Below the pieces are notes generated by a model. It saw only the letters and a program-made list of their open reading frames with translations, was not told where the DNA came from and did not search any database. Shown piece after piece: positions 1 to 5,146 of a DNA stretch of 5,146 bases; the stretch's first letter is position 1; every line of letters starts with the position of its first letter. This stretch comes from an uncultured Synergistales bacterium (lineage in GTDB: Bacteria > Synergistota > Synergistia > Synergistales > Aminobacteriaceae). The stretch is taken from assembly GCA_937957815.1 (NCBI GenBank), contig CALFXN010000030.1, positions 1-5,146 on the forward strand. The letters are read 5' to 3'. The position numbers and the translations under genes were made by a program.

Positions 1-411
1 CTGGCAGACCTGCCCCGTCTCGCCGTACGTGACGAGTTCGTACGGGTAGAGCGCCACGTCAAAATCGAGGTTGTTGTCGATCATCACCTGGAAGGCCTTT
101 CCCGCCAGGCATTTCCCTCTGTAGCTGTCGATCGGGAGTCCCTTCAGGCCGCCCTTCGGGCGGAATCTGTAGGCGTAGATTCTTCCCCGGGTTCTGAGTT
201 CCTCGAGAAACTCGGGAATGAGAACCTCGTGATGCTCTTCCGGGACGTATCTGAGAGCGTTTCGGAGAGCGAGTCGGGTCTCGTTCCTGTCGAGGGTCCA
301 TTTCCGGTCGGGGGCCCTGCGGATTCCGGATACGAATTCCGGGTGCTCCGGCAGCGGTCCCTCGAGTCTGATCGTCATCGCCGCGCGGTTCAGTTCGTTC
401 TGTTGCAGCAT
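1..411 (-). CDS. hutU: Urocanate hydratase (urocanase), N-terminal 137 residues, cut by the window edge
   Basis: The enzyme hydrates urocanate to 4-imidazolone-5-propionate, the second step of cytoplasmic histidine degradation, using tightly bound NAD+ as electrophile. Only the first 137 codons are present and the frame is open to base 1. The translation shows GIRRAPDRKWTL (about 29-40), LALRNALRYVPEEHHE, EFLEELRTRGRIYAYRF and the urocanase stretch PYELVTYGETGQVCQ (123-137), which corresponds to VYGGTGKAARNW in the shorter Pseudomonas-type enzymes. About 85 residues precede the region where the short enzymes begin, so this looks like the long form (roughly 670 residues) known from Clostridia, Fusobacteria and Treponema. 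The catalytic cysteine would lie outside the window. The ATG at 411 is chosen because GGAGGTGA lies 7 nt upstream; a closer out-of-frame ATG (416) stops after eight codons. It follows the iclR-type gene by 21 bases and is almost certainly co-transcribed with it. Family assignment is by remembered motifs, not by alignment. Confidence 0.9.
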   Translation of the reverse strand, partial: MLQQNELNRAAMTIRLEGPLPEHPEFVSGIRRAPDRKWTLDRNETRLALRNALRYVPEEHHEVLIPEFLEELRTRGRIYAYRFRPKGGLKGLPIDSYRGKCLAGKAFQVMIDNNLDFDVALYPYELVTYGETGQVCQ

Positions 412-418
412 TCCATCG

Positions 419-426
419 TCACCTCC
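419..426 (-). promoter_or_regulatory. Shine-Dalgarno site of hutU
   Basis: GGAGGTGA on the minus strand, 7 nt before the ATG at 411. It sits in the short gap after the iclR stop codon and decides between the ATG at 411 (good spacing, long frame) and the ATG at 416 (spacing 2, short frame). Confidence 0.8.
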
Positions 427-432
427 GTGTCG

Positions 433-1191
433 TTAGAGCCTGCTTCGTATCGACTGCGCCGCCTGCCTGAGACGCCGCAGCGTCTCGTCGAACCGTTCGA
501 AGACGCTCTCGGCGACGCCGGCGACGCCGAGCTGAGCCACGAAATTCCCCTGTGCGTCGAAAAGGGGGACGCTGATATCCCCCGCGTGAAGCATCCATTC
601 CTCGCGGCTCGAGGAATATCCCTGAGCCCGGATTTTTTGGAGTTCCTCCCGCAACGCGACAGGATCGATGTCTCCGGCACCGAGCGGAGAAGGGAGAGGG
701 GACGAGAGGATATACGACCGGACCTCGTCCGGCGCGTGGGCGAGAAGGATCTTTCCCGTGGCTCCCGCGTGGAGGGGAACGGAGAGTCCCCTGCGTGCCG
801 TGAACTTTACGGGTGTCGCCGGTTCGACCGTTGTGATGCAGTACCCCCGGTATCCCTCGAGAACGCTGAGTGTGACGGTGTTTCCGGTGGAATTCATGAG
901 TTCGTCCATTTCGGGTTTCACGGTGAGGATCAGCGCGTCGTAAAGTGACGGCCGGTTCGTGAGGAGCAGAAAACGGATTCCGGGGCGATAGCCGTCGGTC
1001 AGAGGGTCGCGCAACACCCAGCCGCAGGTCTCGAGGGAGAGGAGCAGCCGATGGACCGTGCTTCGGGGAACGGAAGCGGATTCCTCAACTTCGCGCACCG
1101 AGAGGGGATCCTTCGAGGAACAGAGCGCCTCCATGACGGCAGTCACTTTGAGAGCGCCGTTCAGCTTACCGTTTGCATCGGCTTCGATCAT
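433..1191 (-). CDS. IclR-family transcriptional regulator, probable local regulator of histidine utilisation
   Basis: A 252-residue protein of normal IclR length. The N-terminal winged helix-turn-helix spans about residues 11-72, with the recognition helix at VPRSTVHRLLLSL (41-53) and the wing around GWVLRDPLTDGYRPG. The C-terminal effector-binding (GAF-like) domain runs from about 75 to 250 and carries the family blocks LHAGATGKILLA (140-151), GYSSSREEW (191-199) and the core GDISVPLFDAQGNFVAQLGV (204-223). The ATG at 1191 has GGAGG 6 nt upstream; the stop is TAA. The gene is first in a unit with hutU, has a near-consensus promoter, and a perfect palindrome overlaps that promoter, so autoregulation and control of hutU are inferred. 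IclR-type Hut regulators are known in corynebacteria; whether this one represses or activates, and its ligand (urocanate being the obvious candidate), cannot be read from the sequence. The family call is firm; the hut role is inference from position. Confidence 0.92.
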   Translation of the reverse strand: MIEADANGKLNGALKVTAVMEALCSSKDPLSVREVEESASVPRSTVHRLLLSLETCGWVLRDPLTDGYRPGIRFLLLTNRPSLYDALILTVKPEMDELMNSTGNTVTLSVLEGYRGYCITTVEPATPVKFTARRGLSVPLHAGATGKILLAHAPDEVRSYILSSPLPSPLGAGDIDPVALREELQKIRAQGYSSSREEWMLHAGDISVPLFDAQGNFVAQLGVAGVAESVFERFDETLRRLRQAAQSIRSRL

Positions 1192-1197
1192 CCCGAA

Positions 1198-1202
1198 CCT
1201 CC
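1198..1202 (-). promoter_or_regulatory. Shine-Dalgarno site of the iclR-type gene
   Basis: GGAGG on the minus strand, 6 nt before the ATG at 1191. It supports this start and leaves a leader of about 50 nt from the predicted transcription start. Confidence 0.75.
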
Positions 1203-1230
1203 GTCGAAAAACGGGACAGTATCCATAATA

Positions 1231-1251
1231 AATGGGACGCTACGTCCCATT
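1231..1251 (-). promoter_or_regulatory. Palindromic operator overlapping the iclR-hutU promoter
   Basis: A perfect 9-bp inverted repeat, left arm AATGGGACG at 1231-1239, spacer CTA, right arm its exact reverse complement at 1243-1251. It shares three bases with the -10 element (1249-1254), and its centre (1241) falls at the predicted transcription start. Size and two-fold symmetry suit an IclR dimer site, and placement over -10 and +1 suits autorepression. A further GGGAC half site lies at 1213-1217, exactly 21 bp (two helical turns) from the GGGAC at 1234-1238. The palindrome is seen directly; the identity of the binding protein is inferred. Confidence 0.7.
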
Positions 1252-1277
1252 ATTCTACGAGCAGAATAGTTTGTCAA
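1249..1277 (-). promoter_or_regulatory. Sigma-70-type promoter of the iclR-hutU unit
   Basis: On the minus strand, TTGACA (1272-1277, perfect -35) is separated by exactly 17 bp from AATAAT (1249-1254, five of six matches to TATAAT). The predicted transcription start is near 1241-1243. The promoter lies between the chemoreceptor terminator and the regulator gene, so the unit is transcribed independently of the upstream gene. Confidence 0.82.
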
Positions 1278-1294
1278 CTGAGGCGAATCGAGCC

Positions 1295-1326
1295 AAAAAA
1301 AACGGCCCCCGACCGAGCGGGGGCCG
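1295..1326 (-). terminator. Rho-independent terminator after the chemoreceptor gene
   Basis: A 9-bp perfect G+C-rich stem (CGGCCCCCG at 1303-1311 with its complement at 1318-1326), a six-base loop, and an uninterrupted run of eight T on the minus strand (1295-1302). It begins 32 nt after the chemoreceptor stop codon and ends 17 nt before the iclR -35 box, insulating the two units. The T-run is on the minus-strand side only, so it acts leftward. Confidence 0.93.
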
Positions 1327-1358
1327 CCGAGGCAGTCCGGCGAAACGAACGGTACCTG

Positions 1359-3437
1359 TCATTGCCTCTTCGGGACGAGTCCGCTTTCGTCCGTCCCGAG
1401 GCGGAAGCGGCGGAGCGACTGCAGGAGGCGGTCCGCCTCCGAACGCATTTCCGCGGCGGCGGTGTCGACGCGGCCCGAGGCTTCGGAGGATCGCGCGAAG
1501 TCCTTCCGGACGCCCGAAACGGCGTCGAAGACGGCATTCGTCGCCGACGAGACCGTCCTGATACCCTCCTCAAGTTCCTGGCTCGCGGCGGCCTGTTCCT
1601 CGGCGAGTGCGGCGGCATTCTGCATGACGTCGTTGATCTGGGCGATCTCCTGCAGCGTCTCGTTGAGACGTTGCTGCGCCTCCTGCGATCCCGCGACTGT
1701 GGTCTCGACGATCGAGTCGACCTCGCGCATCGAGACGATGGACGTTTCCGTGCTCTTCCGGAGATCCGCTATGATGGCCTGAACTTCGTGAGCGGCCTTG
1801 TTGGATTCTTCGGCGAGCTTTCTGACTTCCTCCGCGACGACGGCGAATCCGCGCCCCGCCTCGCCCGCCCGTGCGGCTTCGATAGCGGCGTTCAGTGCCA
1901 GAAGGTTCGTCTGATCGGCGATGCCTGTGATGGTGCCGATAAATTGCGAAATGCTGTCGACCGATTCCGCGACGCTGTTCATGTTCGACGTCGTTTTGCC
2001 GGATTTTTCGCCGACCTGCCGGATCATCGCGATCAGGTCGTCCATCCGTTCGACGGCGAGGCGGCTTCCATCGGTCGTTCGCGATGTCGCCTCCGCGCCC
2101 GCCGCGGCCGACGACGCGGCGCTCGCGGCACCCGCGGAGATTTCCCCGATACCCATGCTCGCGCTTTCGAGCGCGCGCCGGTTTTCTTCCGAGAGCTCCG
2201 ATACGCGATTCATCATGGCGTCGACGTCGTGCATCGCGGAGGACATCTCCTTCGCGTCGGATGAAAGCGCGTGCGCCCGGCGCAGGGATTCCTCGGATTC
2301 GTCGCCGAAGGATTGCAGAATATTCCTTTGACCGTCGATGAGTCCCGAAATCGCGTCCTCCATCGCCGCGATCTCTCTGATCGCGGCGATGCCGAGATCC
2401 TCACGTGTCGCGGTCAGGTCGCCGTCGTGGACGCGCGAGAGGATCTCGATGACCCTGTCGATCGGCGCGACGACGCGCTTCGTCATGACCAGGAGAATCG
2501 CCATGCCGAGGAGCAGCACGAGGATGGAGGCGGCGACGGTGTACAGGATGATCATGTTGCGCGCGGCGTGGGCCCTGTCGAGTTTTTCGCCGGAGAAGTA
2601 CATTCCGACCGGTTTGCCCGACGGGCCGGGAATTGGTTTATAGGTGACGAAGTACGGAACCCCGAAGATGTCGATCTGTCCCTGGTAATCCTGTCCCCTG
2701 ACGAGGACCTTCTCGACGACTTCCGGGCTCGCCTTCGTCCCGACGGCGCGTTTTCCGTCTTTTTCGATCGTCGAGGCCGCCCGTTCGTCTCCCTGGAAGA
2801 TCGTGGCGTCGGTGTGATACCGCGCCTTGATCGCGTCGACCACGGCGTCGGTTGTCACGGAGTATCCGGTCGTCACGGCGCCCGCGACGCGCCCGTCGCG
2901 TCCCCTGACCGGAACGCCCGCGCGCGCCGAAAGACGGACGACGGTTCCCGGTTCGAGAGCCGCGAGGGGTGTCCCCCTGAGTGCGGACACGACGTTTTCC
3001 TGGTTGAGGACGCTGTCGCCGAATTTATCGGGCGCGTGCGTCCGGGCGATGACTTTTCCGGTTTCGTCGGTCACGGTCACGAAGTCGACGCCGGCTGCCT
3101 TCGCGAGCGGCGTCGCGGCCGCGAGAACGGCGGCGCGATCCTTCGACGCCACCGCGTCGGCGAGCGCCGGGTGTTCGGCCATGAGGTAGGCATACCGGAG
3201 CGCGACGTCTCGCATCGTTTCGACCGACGACCGAAGACCTTCGACGCCGATTCCCGCGTTCCTGACGGACGCCTTGTCGACGTACCCGGAAAAGAGCGTG
3301 ACCGAGATTCCGACGGCGGCGAGGGTGACGATGACGATGACGATTCCGGTGACCCCCAGAAACAGTAATTTGAGGGGTATTTTGTTCTTGTTGATATTAA
3401 TCACCTTCTCTAAATTGTATGAAAGTAGATGTTTCAA
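1359..3437 (-). CDS. Methyl-accepting chemotaxis protein with periplasmic double-Cache sensor
   Basis: A 692-residue transmembrane chemoreceptor that passes ligand binding to CheA/CheW. In order: a short basic N terminus, TM1 at about 22-50, an extracytoplasmic Cache-type sensor at about 52-290 (membrane-distal block [18 protein letters not shown], then [37 protein letters not shown] and [20 protein letters not shown], resembling Cache_3-Cache_2), TM2 at about 295-317, HAMP at about 318-370, and a signalling coiled coil with the hairpin tip [17 protein letters not shown] (510-526) followed by [18 protein letters not shown]. The C terminus ends GLVPKRQ, without the NWETF-type CheR/CheB tether. 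The first methylation helix (about 420-460) is very rich in Ala and Ser. The coordinates use the TTG at 3437, the only conventional start before a GTG at codon 12. TTG has no Shine-Dalgarno and coincides with the predicted transcription start; the real start may be ATC at 3395 (reading M-NKNKIPLK), 5 nt after AGAAGGTGA. Ligand unknown; amino acids or small acids are typical. A terminator follows. Confidence 0.95.
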   Translation of the reverse strand: MKHLLSYNLEKVININKNKIPLKLLFLGVTGIVIVIVTLAAVGISVTLFSGYVDKASVRNAGIGVEGLRSSVETMRDVALRYAYLMAEHPALADAVASKDRAAVLAAATPLAKAAGVDFVTVTDETGKVIARTHAPDKFGDSVLNQENVVSALRGTPLAALEPGTVVRLSARAGVPVRGRDGRVAGAVTTGYSVTTDAVVDAIKARYHTDATIFQGDERAASTIEKDGKRAVGTKASPEVVEKVLVRGQDYQGQIDIFGVPYFVTYKPIPGPSGKPVGMYFSGEKLDRAHAARNMIILYTVAASILVLLLGMAILLVMTKRVVAPIDRVIEILSRVHDGDLTATREDLGIAAIREIAAMEDAISGLIDGQRNILQSFGDESEESLRRAHALSSDAKEMSSAMHDVDAMMNRVSELSEENRRALESASMGIGEISAGAASAASSAAAGAEATSRTTDGSRLAVERMDDLIAMIRQVGEKSGKTTSNMNSVAESVDSISQFIGTITGIADQTNLLALNAAIEAARAGEAGRGFAVVAEEVRKLAEESNKAAHEVQAIIADLRKSTETSIVSMREVDSIVETTVAGSQEAQQRLNETLQEIAQINDVMQNAAALAEEQAAASQELEEGIRTVSSATNAVFDAVSGVRKDFARSSEASGRVDTAAAEMRSEADRLLQSLRRFRLGTDESGLVPKRQ
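3401..3409 (-). promoter_or_regulatory. Candidate internal Shine-Dalgarno of the chemoreceptor gene
   Basis: AGAAGGTGA on the minus strand inside the nominal reading frame (codons 10-13). It is the only good ribosome-binding sequence near the gene start. Five nt downstream is the in-frame codon ATC (3393-3395), not ATG; an in-frame GTG (3402-3404) lies within the motif itself. It argues that translation begins here and not at the TTG at 3437. Confidence 0.45.
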
Positions 3438-3440
3438 TAA

Positions 3441-3468
3441 AGTATAGAGATGAATTATTTTCTGTCAA
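3441..3468 (-). promoter_or_regulatory. Sigma-70-type promoter of the chemoreceptor gene
   Basis: On the minus strand, TTGACA (3463-3468, perfect) lies 16 bp before TATACT (3441-3446, five of six matches). It sits in a conspicuously A+T-rich patch (about 3361-3475) of an otherwise G+C-rich window. The -35 box contains the TGA stop codon of larE (3465-3467). The predicted transcription start is about 3434-3435, on top of the nominal TTG start codon. Promoter assignment is by consensus only; motility genes may instead use a sigma-28 promoter, which I do not see here. Confidence 0.65.
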
Positions 3469-4316
3469 TGGTAATCCGGGTGTTTCCAGGTCTGTCGGCC
3501 CGGTAGTTCGTTCGCCCCGCCACGCACATACCCCGCGAGGTCGAGGAGAATTCTCGAAAACCCCGCCTCTTTGAGTCCCGAGAGAACCGTCAGACGGGTC
3601 GTTTCGTCGAGAAGGGACGGGAAGTCGGCCGGATCGATTTCGACGCGGGCGTCATCTCCGGTCGTCCTCACGCGGACCCTGCTTTCCGGCGGAAGCGCGT
3701 CACGAAGAATGCCCTCCGCGCGTTCGACGCGGCAAAGGAGCTCCCCGGTCAATGGGGTGCCGTGCGGGATTCTGGACGCGAGGCATGCCGCGGCCGGACG
3801 TGTCGCTCCGGGTATCCCCCACTCGCGGGAGAGTTCCCGGACCATAGCCTTGGTCATCCGCGCCTCGATCAGCGGGCACATCGTCATCGGGGATTCGAGG
3901 ACCGCGCGGTATCCCGGCCGGTCGTCGCCGAGATCGTCGAGGTTCGATCCGTCGAGTATTCGCGTGGCGCCGCGTTCGCGCGCGAGCGGTTCGAGCAGTT
4001 GGATGCGTCGTTTCTTGCAGTGGTAGCACCGGTCCGGCGTATTCGAGCGGAAATCGGGGTCGTCGAGTTCGTCGAGGCGAACGTACTCGTGGAGGACGTC
4101 GAGCGTTTCCGCGATCTTCCCGGCGTCCCGGACCTCCCACGAAGGAAGCGTCGGGGAGAGTACGGTGACCGCGATGGCCCCGTCTCCGAGCGCCCTCCGG
4201 GCTGCGGATGCGACGAGCGCGCTGTCGACGCCGCCCGAATAGGCGACGATCACTTTTCCGAACGGCCGGATGGACGCCGTCAGGCGTTCAGCGGCGTCCC
4301 GGATTTCCTGTCTCAT
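3465..4316 (-). CDS. larE: LarE-type ATP-dependent sulfur transferase (nickel-pincer cofactor synthesis)
   Basis: A 283-residue PP-loop protein of normal LarE length. LarE adenylates the carboxylates of pyridinium-3,5-biscarboxylic acid mononucleotide and installs sulfur during synthesis of the nickel-pincer nucleotide cofactor of lactate racemase-type enzymes. Visible motifs: PP-loop SGGVDSAL (27-34), RCYHCKKRR (96-104), DGSNLDDLGDDRPGYRA (122-138), the PLIEA-type block (148-152) and PAAACLASRIPHGTPLT (174-190), whose Cys178 matches the sulfur-donating cysteine of Lactobacillus LarE. C97, C100 and C178 together give the three-cysteine set described for the [4Fe-4S]-dependent Thermotoga LarE, so a cluster-dependent rather than sacrificial mechanism is inferred. 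The ATG at 4316 is chosen because AAGGGAGA lies 9 nt upstream; the frame stays open to 4445, but the extra 43 residues are Arg-rich, not family-like, and run through the intergenic hairpin. No larA, larB or larC is in the window. No terminator separates it from the chemoreceptor gene, so read-through is likely. Confidence 0.88.
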   Translation of the reverse strand: MRQEIRDAAERLTASIRPFGKVIVAYSGGVDSALVASAARRALGDGAIAVTVLSPTLPSWEVRDAGKIAETLDVLHEYVRLDELDDPDFRSNTPDRCYHCKKRRIQLLEPLARERGATRILDGSNLDDLGDDRPGYRAVLESPMTMCPLIEARMTKAMVRELSREWGIPGATRPAAACLASRIPHGTPLTGELLCRVERAEGILRDALPPESRVRVRTTGDDARVEIDPADFPSLLDETTRLTVLSGLKEAGFSRILLDLAGYVRGGANELPGRQTWKHPDYH

Positions 4317-4325
4317 TATTGTCGT

Positions 4326-4333
4326 TCTCCCTT
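4326..4333 (-). promoter_or_regulatory. Shine-Dalgarno site of larE
   Basis: AAGGGAGA on the minus strand, 9 nt before the ATG at 4316. It favours this start over the longer open frame reaching 4445. Confidence 0.6.
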
Positions 4334-4383
4334 CTCTGCCCGTATGGCTTCGCACGCGTATCCCGGCCCGTCGTCCGGTCGCT

Positions 4384-4419
4384 GCGTGTCCTGCGACGGG
4401 AATCCGGCGCAGGACACGC
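4384..4419. repeat. Perfect 12-bp inverted repeat (strong hairpin) between larE and mnmA
   Basis: Left arm GCGTGTCCTGCG at 4384-4395; the right arm is its exact reverse complement at 4408-4419. The 12-base middle can pair further: after one mismatch (4396 with 4407), CGG at 4397-4399 pairs with CCG at 4404-4406, leaving a four-base loop. It lies 67 bases upstream of the larE start and 76 upstream of the mnmA start. Neither side has a T-run, so it is not an ordinary intrinsic terminator. It could be a leader RNA structure, an operator for a dimeric regulator, or an isolated genomic repeat. The pairing is certain; the function is unknown. Confidence 0.85.
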
Positions 4420-4479
4420 GAGCTGCGATATACTTGAATCCTCAACTTTACGCTTGATTGTACGCCCGAAACGCGGGAC

Positions 4480-4487
4480 GGAGGGAG
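4480..4487 (+). promoter_or_regulatory. Shine-Dalgarno site deciding the GTG start of mnmA
   Basis: GGAGGGAG ends 8 nt before the in-frame GTG at 4496. The ATG at 4488 directly abuts this site and its frame ends in a stop at about 4563, so it is not the start. Confidence 0.75.
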
Positions 4488-4495
4488 ATGTACGT

Positions 4496-5146
4496 GTGCG
4501 GATCATCGAACGTGTCGGAGGATGGGGGAGGGGCGCCCCGGGCACCCGCGTCGCGGTTCTCGTGAGCGGCGGTGTCGACAGCGCCGCGGCTGCGGCGCTT
4601 CTGCTCCGCGAAGGTTACGATGTCGTCGGCGTGACGATGCGGATTCCCCGGTGCGTTCCGGGCGGCGGGGCATCCGGTCCGGATCCGGAGCGGACGCTCG
4701 AAGGCGTCCGCGAGCTTTCCCGTCTGCTCGGCATTCCGCATGTCTCCGTCGATGTCGATGACGAGTTCCGCGCGTTCGTGACGGATCCCTTCAGGGTGTC
4801 CTACGCGTCGGGACGGACGCCGAATCCCTGCTCGGACTGCAACGCCCGCGTGAAGTTCGGGGTCCTCATGGACTTTGCCGAGCGGGAGCTCGGCGCATCG
4901 TTCGTCGCGTCCGGACATTACGCCCGGATCAGGACGGACGCGCGGGGCGGATTCGCCCTTTTGCGCGCGGCGGATCGCGCCAGGGATCAGAGCTACTTCC
5001 TCGCGGGTATCTCCGGCGACCGGCTCGGACGCATTCTTTTCCCGCTCTGGGATCGCCGCAAGAACGAAGCGAGGACGATCGCCGCGGAGGCGAGGCTCCC
5101 GGTGGCGACAGCCTCGGATAGTATGGAGATCTGCTTCGTGGGGCAG
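4496..5146 (+). CDS. mnmA: tRNA-specific 2-thiouridylase MnmA, N-terminal 217 residues, cut by the window edge
   Basis: MnmA adenylates U34 of Glu, Gln and Lys tRNAs in the cytoplasm and inserts sulfur to give 2-thiouridine. The frame from GTG 4496 is open to the end. It shows PP-loop VLVSGGVDSA (21-30), VVGVTMR, TPNPCSDCNARVKFG (108-122), ASGHYARI (138-145), ARDQSYFLAG (162-171), ILFPLWDRRKNEARTIA (180-196) and DSMEICFVGQ (208-217). By comparison with E. coli MnmA (Cys102 in PDxxCN and Cys199), Cys115 and Cys213 are the catalytic pair. The extra Cys112, where E. coli has Asp, gives a CxxC plus distant Cys pattern associated with Fe-S-dependent thiolases. The paired cysteines many MnmA proteins carry after VTMR are absent; one Cys (53) remains. 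The start has GGAGGGAG 8 nt upstream and needs a GTG codon. Perhaps 130-150 C-terminal residues (the remainder of the family's usual 340-370) are missing. It is divergent from larE, another PP-loop sulfur enzyme. A related 2-thiouridylase-like paralogue cannot be excluded from the partial sequence. Confidence 0.88.
   Translation, partial: MRIIERVGGWGRGAPGTRVAVLVSGGVDSAAAAALLLREGYDVVGVTMRIPRCVPGGGASGPDPERTLEGVRELSRLLGIPHVSVDVDDEFRAFVTDPFRVSYASGRTPNPCSDCNARVKFGVLMDFAERELGASFVASGHYARIRTDARGGFALLRAADRARDQSYFLAGISGDRLGRILFPLWDRRKNEARTIAAEARLPVATASDSMEICFVGQ

Larger units (their letters stand above)
4317..4495. other. Divergent larE-mnmA intergenic region
   Basis: These 179 bases must hold both outward promoters. 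They contain the two ribosome binding sites, the hairpin at 4384-4419, and a small A+T-richer patch at 4428-4462. The best promoter-like element is TATACT at 4429-4434 on the plus strand (five of six matches to a -10, giving a leader of about 55 nt to mnmA), but no -35 box stands at 16-18 bp; the hairpin arm occupies that position. No convincing promoter for larE was found on the minus strand; TACAAT (minus, 4457-4462) resembles a -10 but also lacks a -35. Confidence 0.5.

Noticed and set aside
229..948. Plus-strand 239-codon open frame
   Set aside because: It lies antisense to the iclR-type gene and hutU. Its translation resembles no known family and has biased composition; it is a product of high G+C content.
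1173..2264. Plus-strand 363-codon open frame antisense to the chemoreceptor and iclR genes
   Set aside because: It runs through the terminator and the iclR promoter and is very Arg- and Asp-rich with no recognisable domain. The opposite strand encodes a full chemoreceptor.
2271..3368. Plus-strand 365-codon open frame
   Set aside because: It is a shadow of the chemoreceptor gene. Its composition (Arg, Asp and Gly rich, poly-Asp end) mirrors the codons of the opposite strand, and no ribosome binding site or domain is evident.
4384..4419. Reading the intergenic hairpin as a rho-independent terminator
   Set aside because: Neither strand has a T-run after the stem, and it lies upstream of both divergent genes rather than after one.
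4317..4445. 43-residue N-terminal extension of larE to an ATG at 4445
   Set aside because: The extension is Arg-rich, absent from the family, and crosses the intergenic inverted repeat. The ATG at 4316 has its own Shine-Dalgarno and gives the normal length.
3762..4457. Plus-strand 231-codon open frame opposite larE
   Set aside because: It covers the larE coding strand and the intergenic hairpin and has no family resemblance.
4434..4463. TTGAAT (4434-4439) as a -35 box for mnmA
   Set aside because: At 16-18 bp spacing the downstream hexamers (around ATTGTA and TTGTAC) match the -10 consensus poorly.
4488..4565. ATG at 4488 as the mnmA start
   Set aside because: It abuts the Shine-Dalgarno, is out of the MnmA frame and soon meets a stop. 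The in-frame GTG at 4496 fits better.
4448..4918. Minus-strand 156-codon open frame
   Set aside because: It is antisense to mnmA, whose plus-strand frame carries all the expected motifs.

Overview
The window (about 60% G+C by eye, compact, strong GGAGG-type ribosome binding sites) comes from a bacterial chromosome. It carries five genes. Four lie on the minus strand: larE, a chemoreceptor gene, an iclR-type regulator and the 5' part of hutU. One lies on the plus strand: the 5' part of mnmA. The long-form urocanate hydratase of amino-acid-fermenting anaerobes, the Cache-type chemoreceptor without a CheR tether, and the G+C content would suit an anaerobic amino-acid fermenter such as a member of Synergistota. 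That taxonomic guess is inference only. No mobile element, CRISPR array, rRNA or tRNA gene was seen.

Layout from right to left. mnmA (plus strand, from 4496 and running off the right edge) and larE (minus strand, 4316 to 3465) are divergent. They share a 179-base intergenic region with a strong 12-bp-stem hairpin or inverted repeat. Both encode PP-loop ATP pyrophosphatases that mobilise sulfur, and both show a CxxC plus a distant third cysteine. Immediately downstream of larE is a methyl-accepting chemotaxis protein gene (minus, to 1359). Its predicted promoter overlaps the larE stop codon, and its start codon is doubtful: the open frame offers TTG, but the best Shine-Dalgarno points to an ATC or ATT codon further in. 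The gene ends at a textbook rho-independent terminator (1295-1326).

Left of the terminator is a near-consensus sigma-70 promoter (TTGACA, 17 bp, AATAAT). A 9-bp perfect inverted repeat overlaps its -10 and start point. This promoter drives a two-gene unit: an IclR-family regulator (1191 to 433), then, after 21 bases, hutU (urocanate hydratase, 411 to beyond the left edge). The arrangement suggests that the regulator controls its own histidine-degradation operon by binding this palindrome, probably in response to urocanate or a related metabolite.

Most of the window is recognisable housekeeping or catabolic content. No clearly undescribed system was found. The points most worth checking are the iclR operator, the unusual chemoreceptor start, the intergenic hairpin and the Fe-S-type cysteine patterns of the two sulfur-transfer enzymes.
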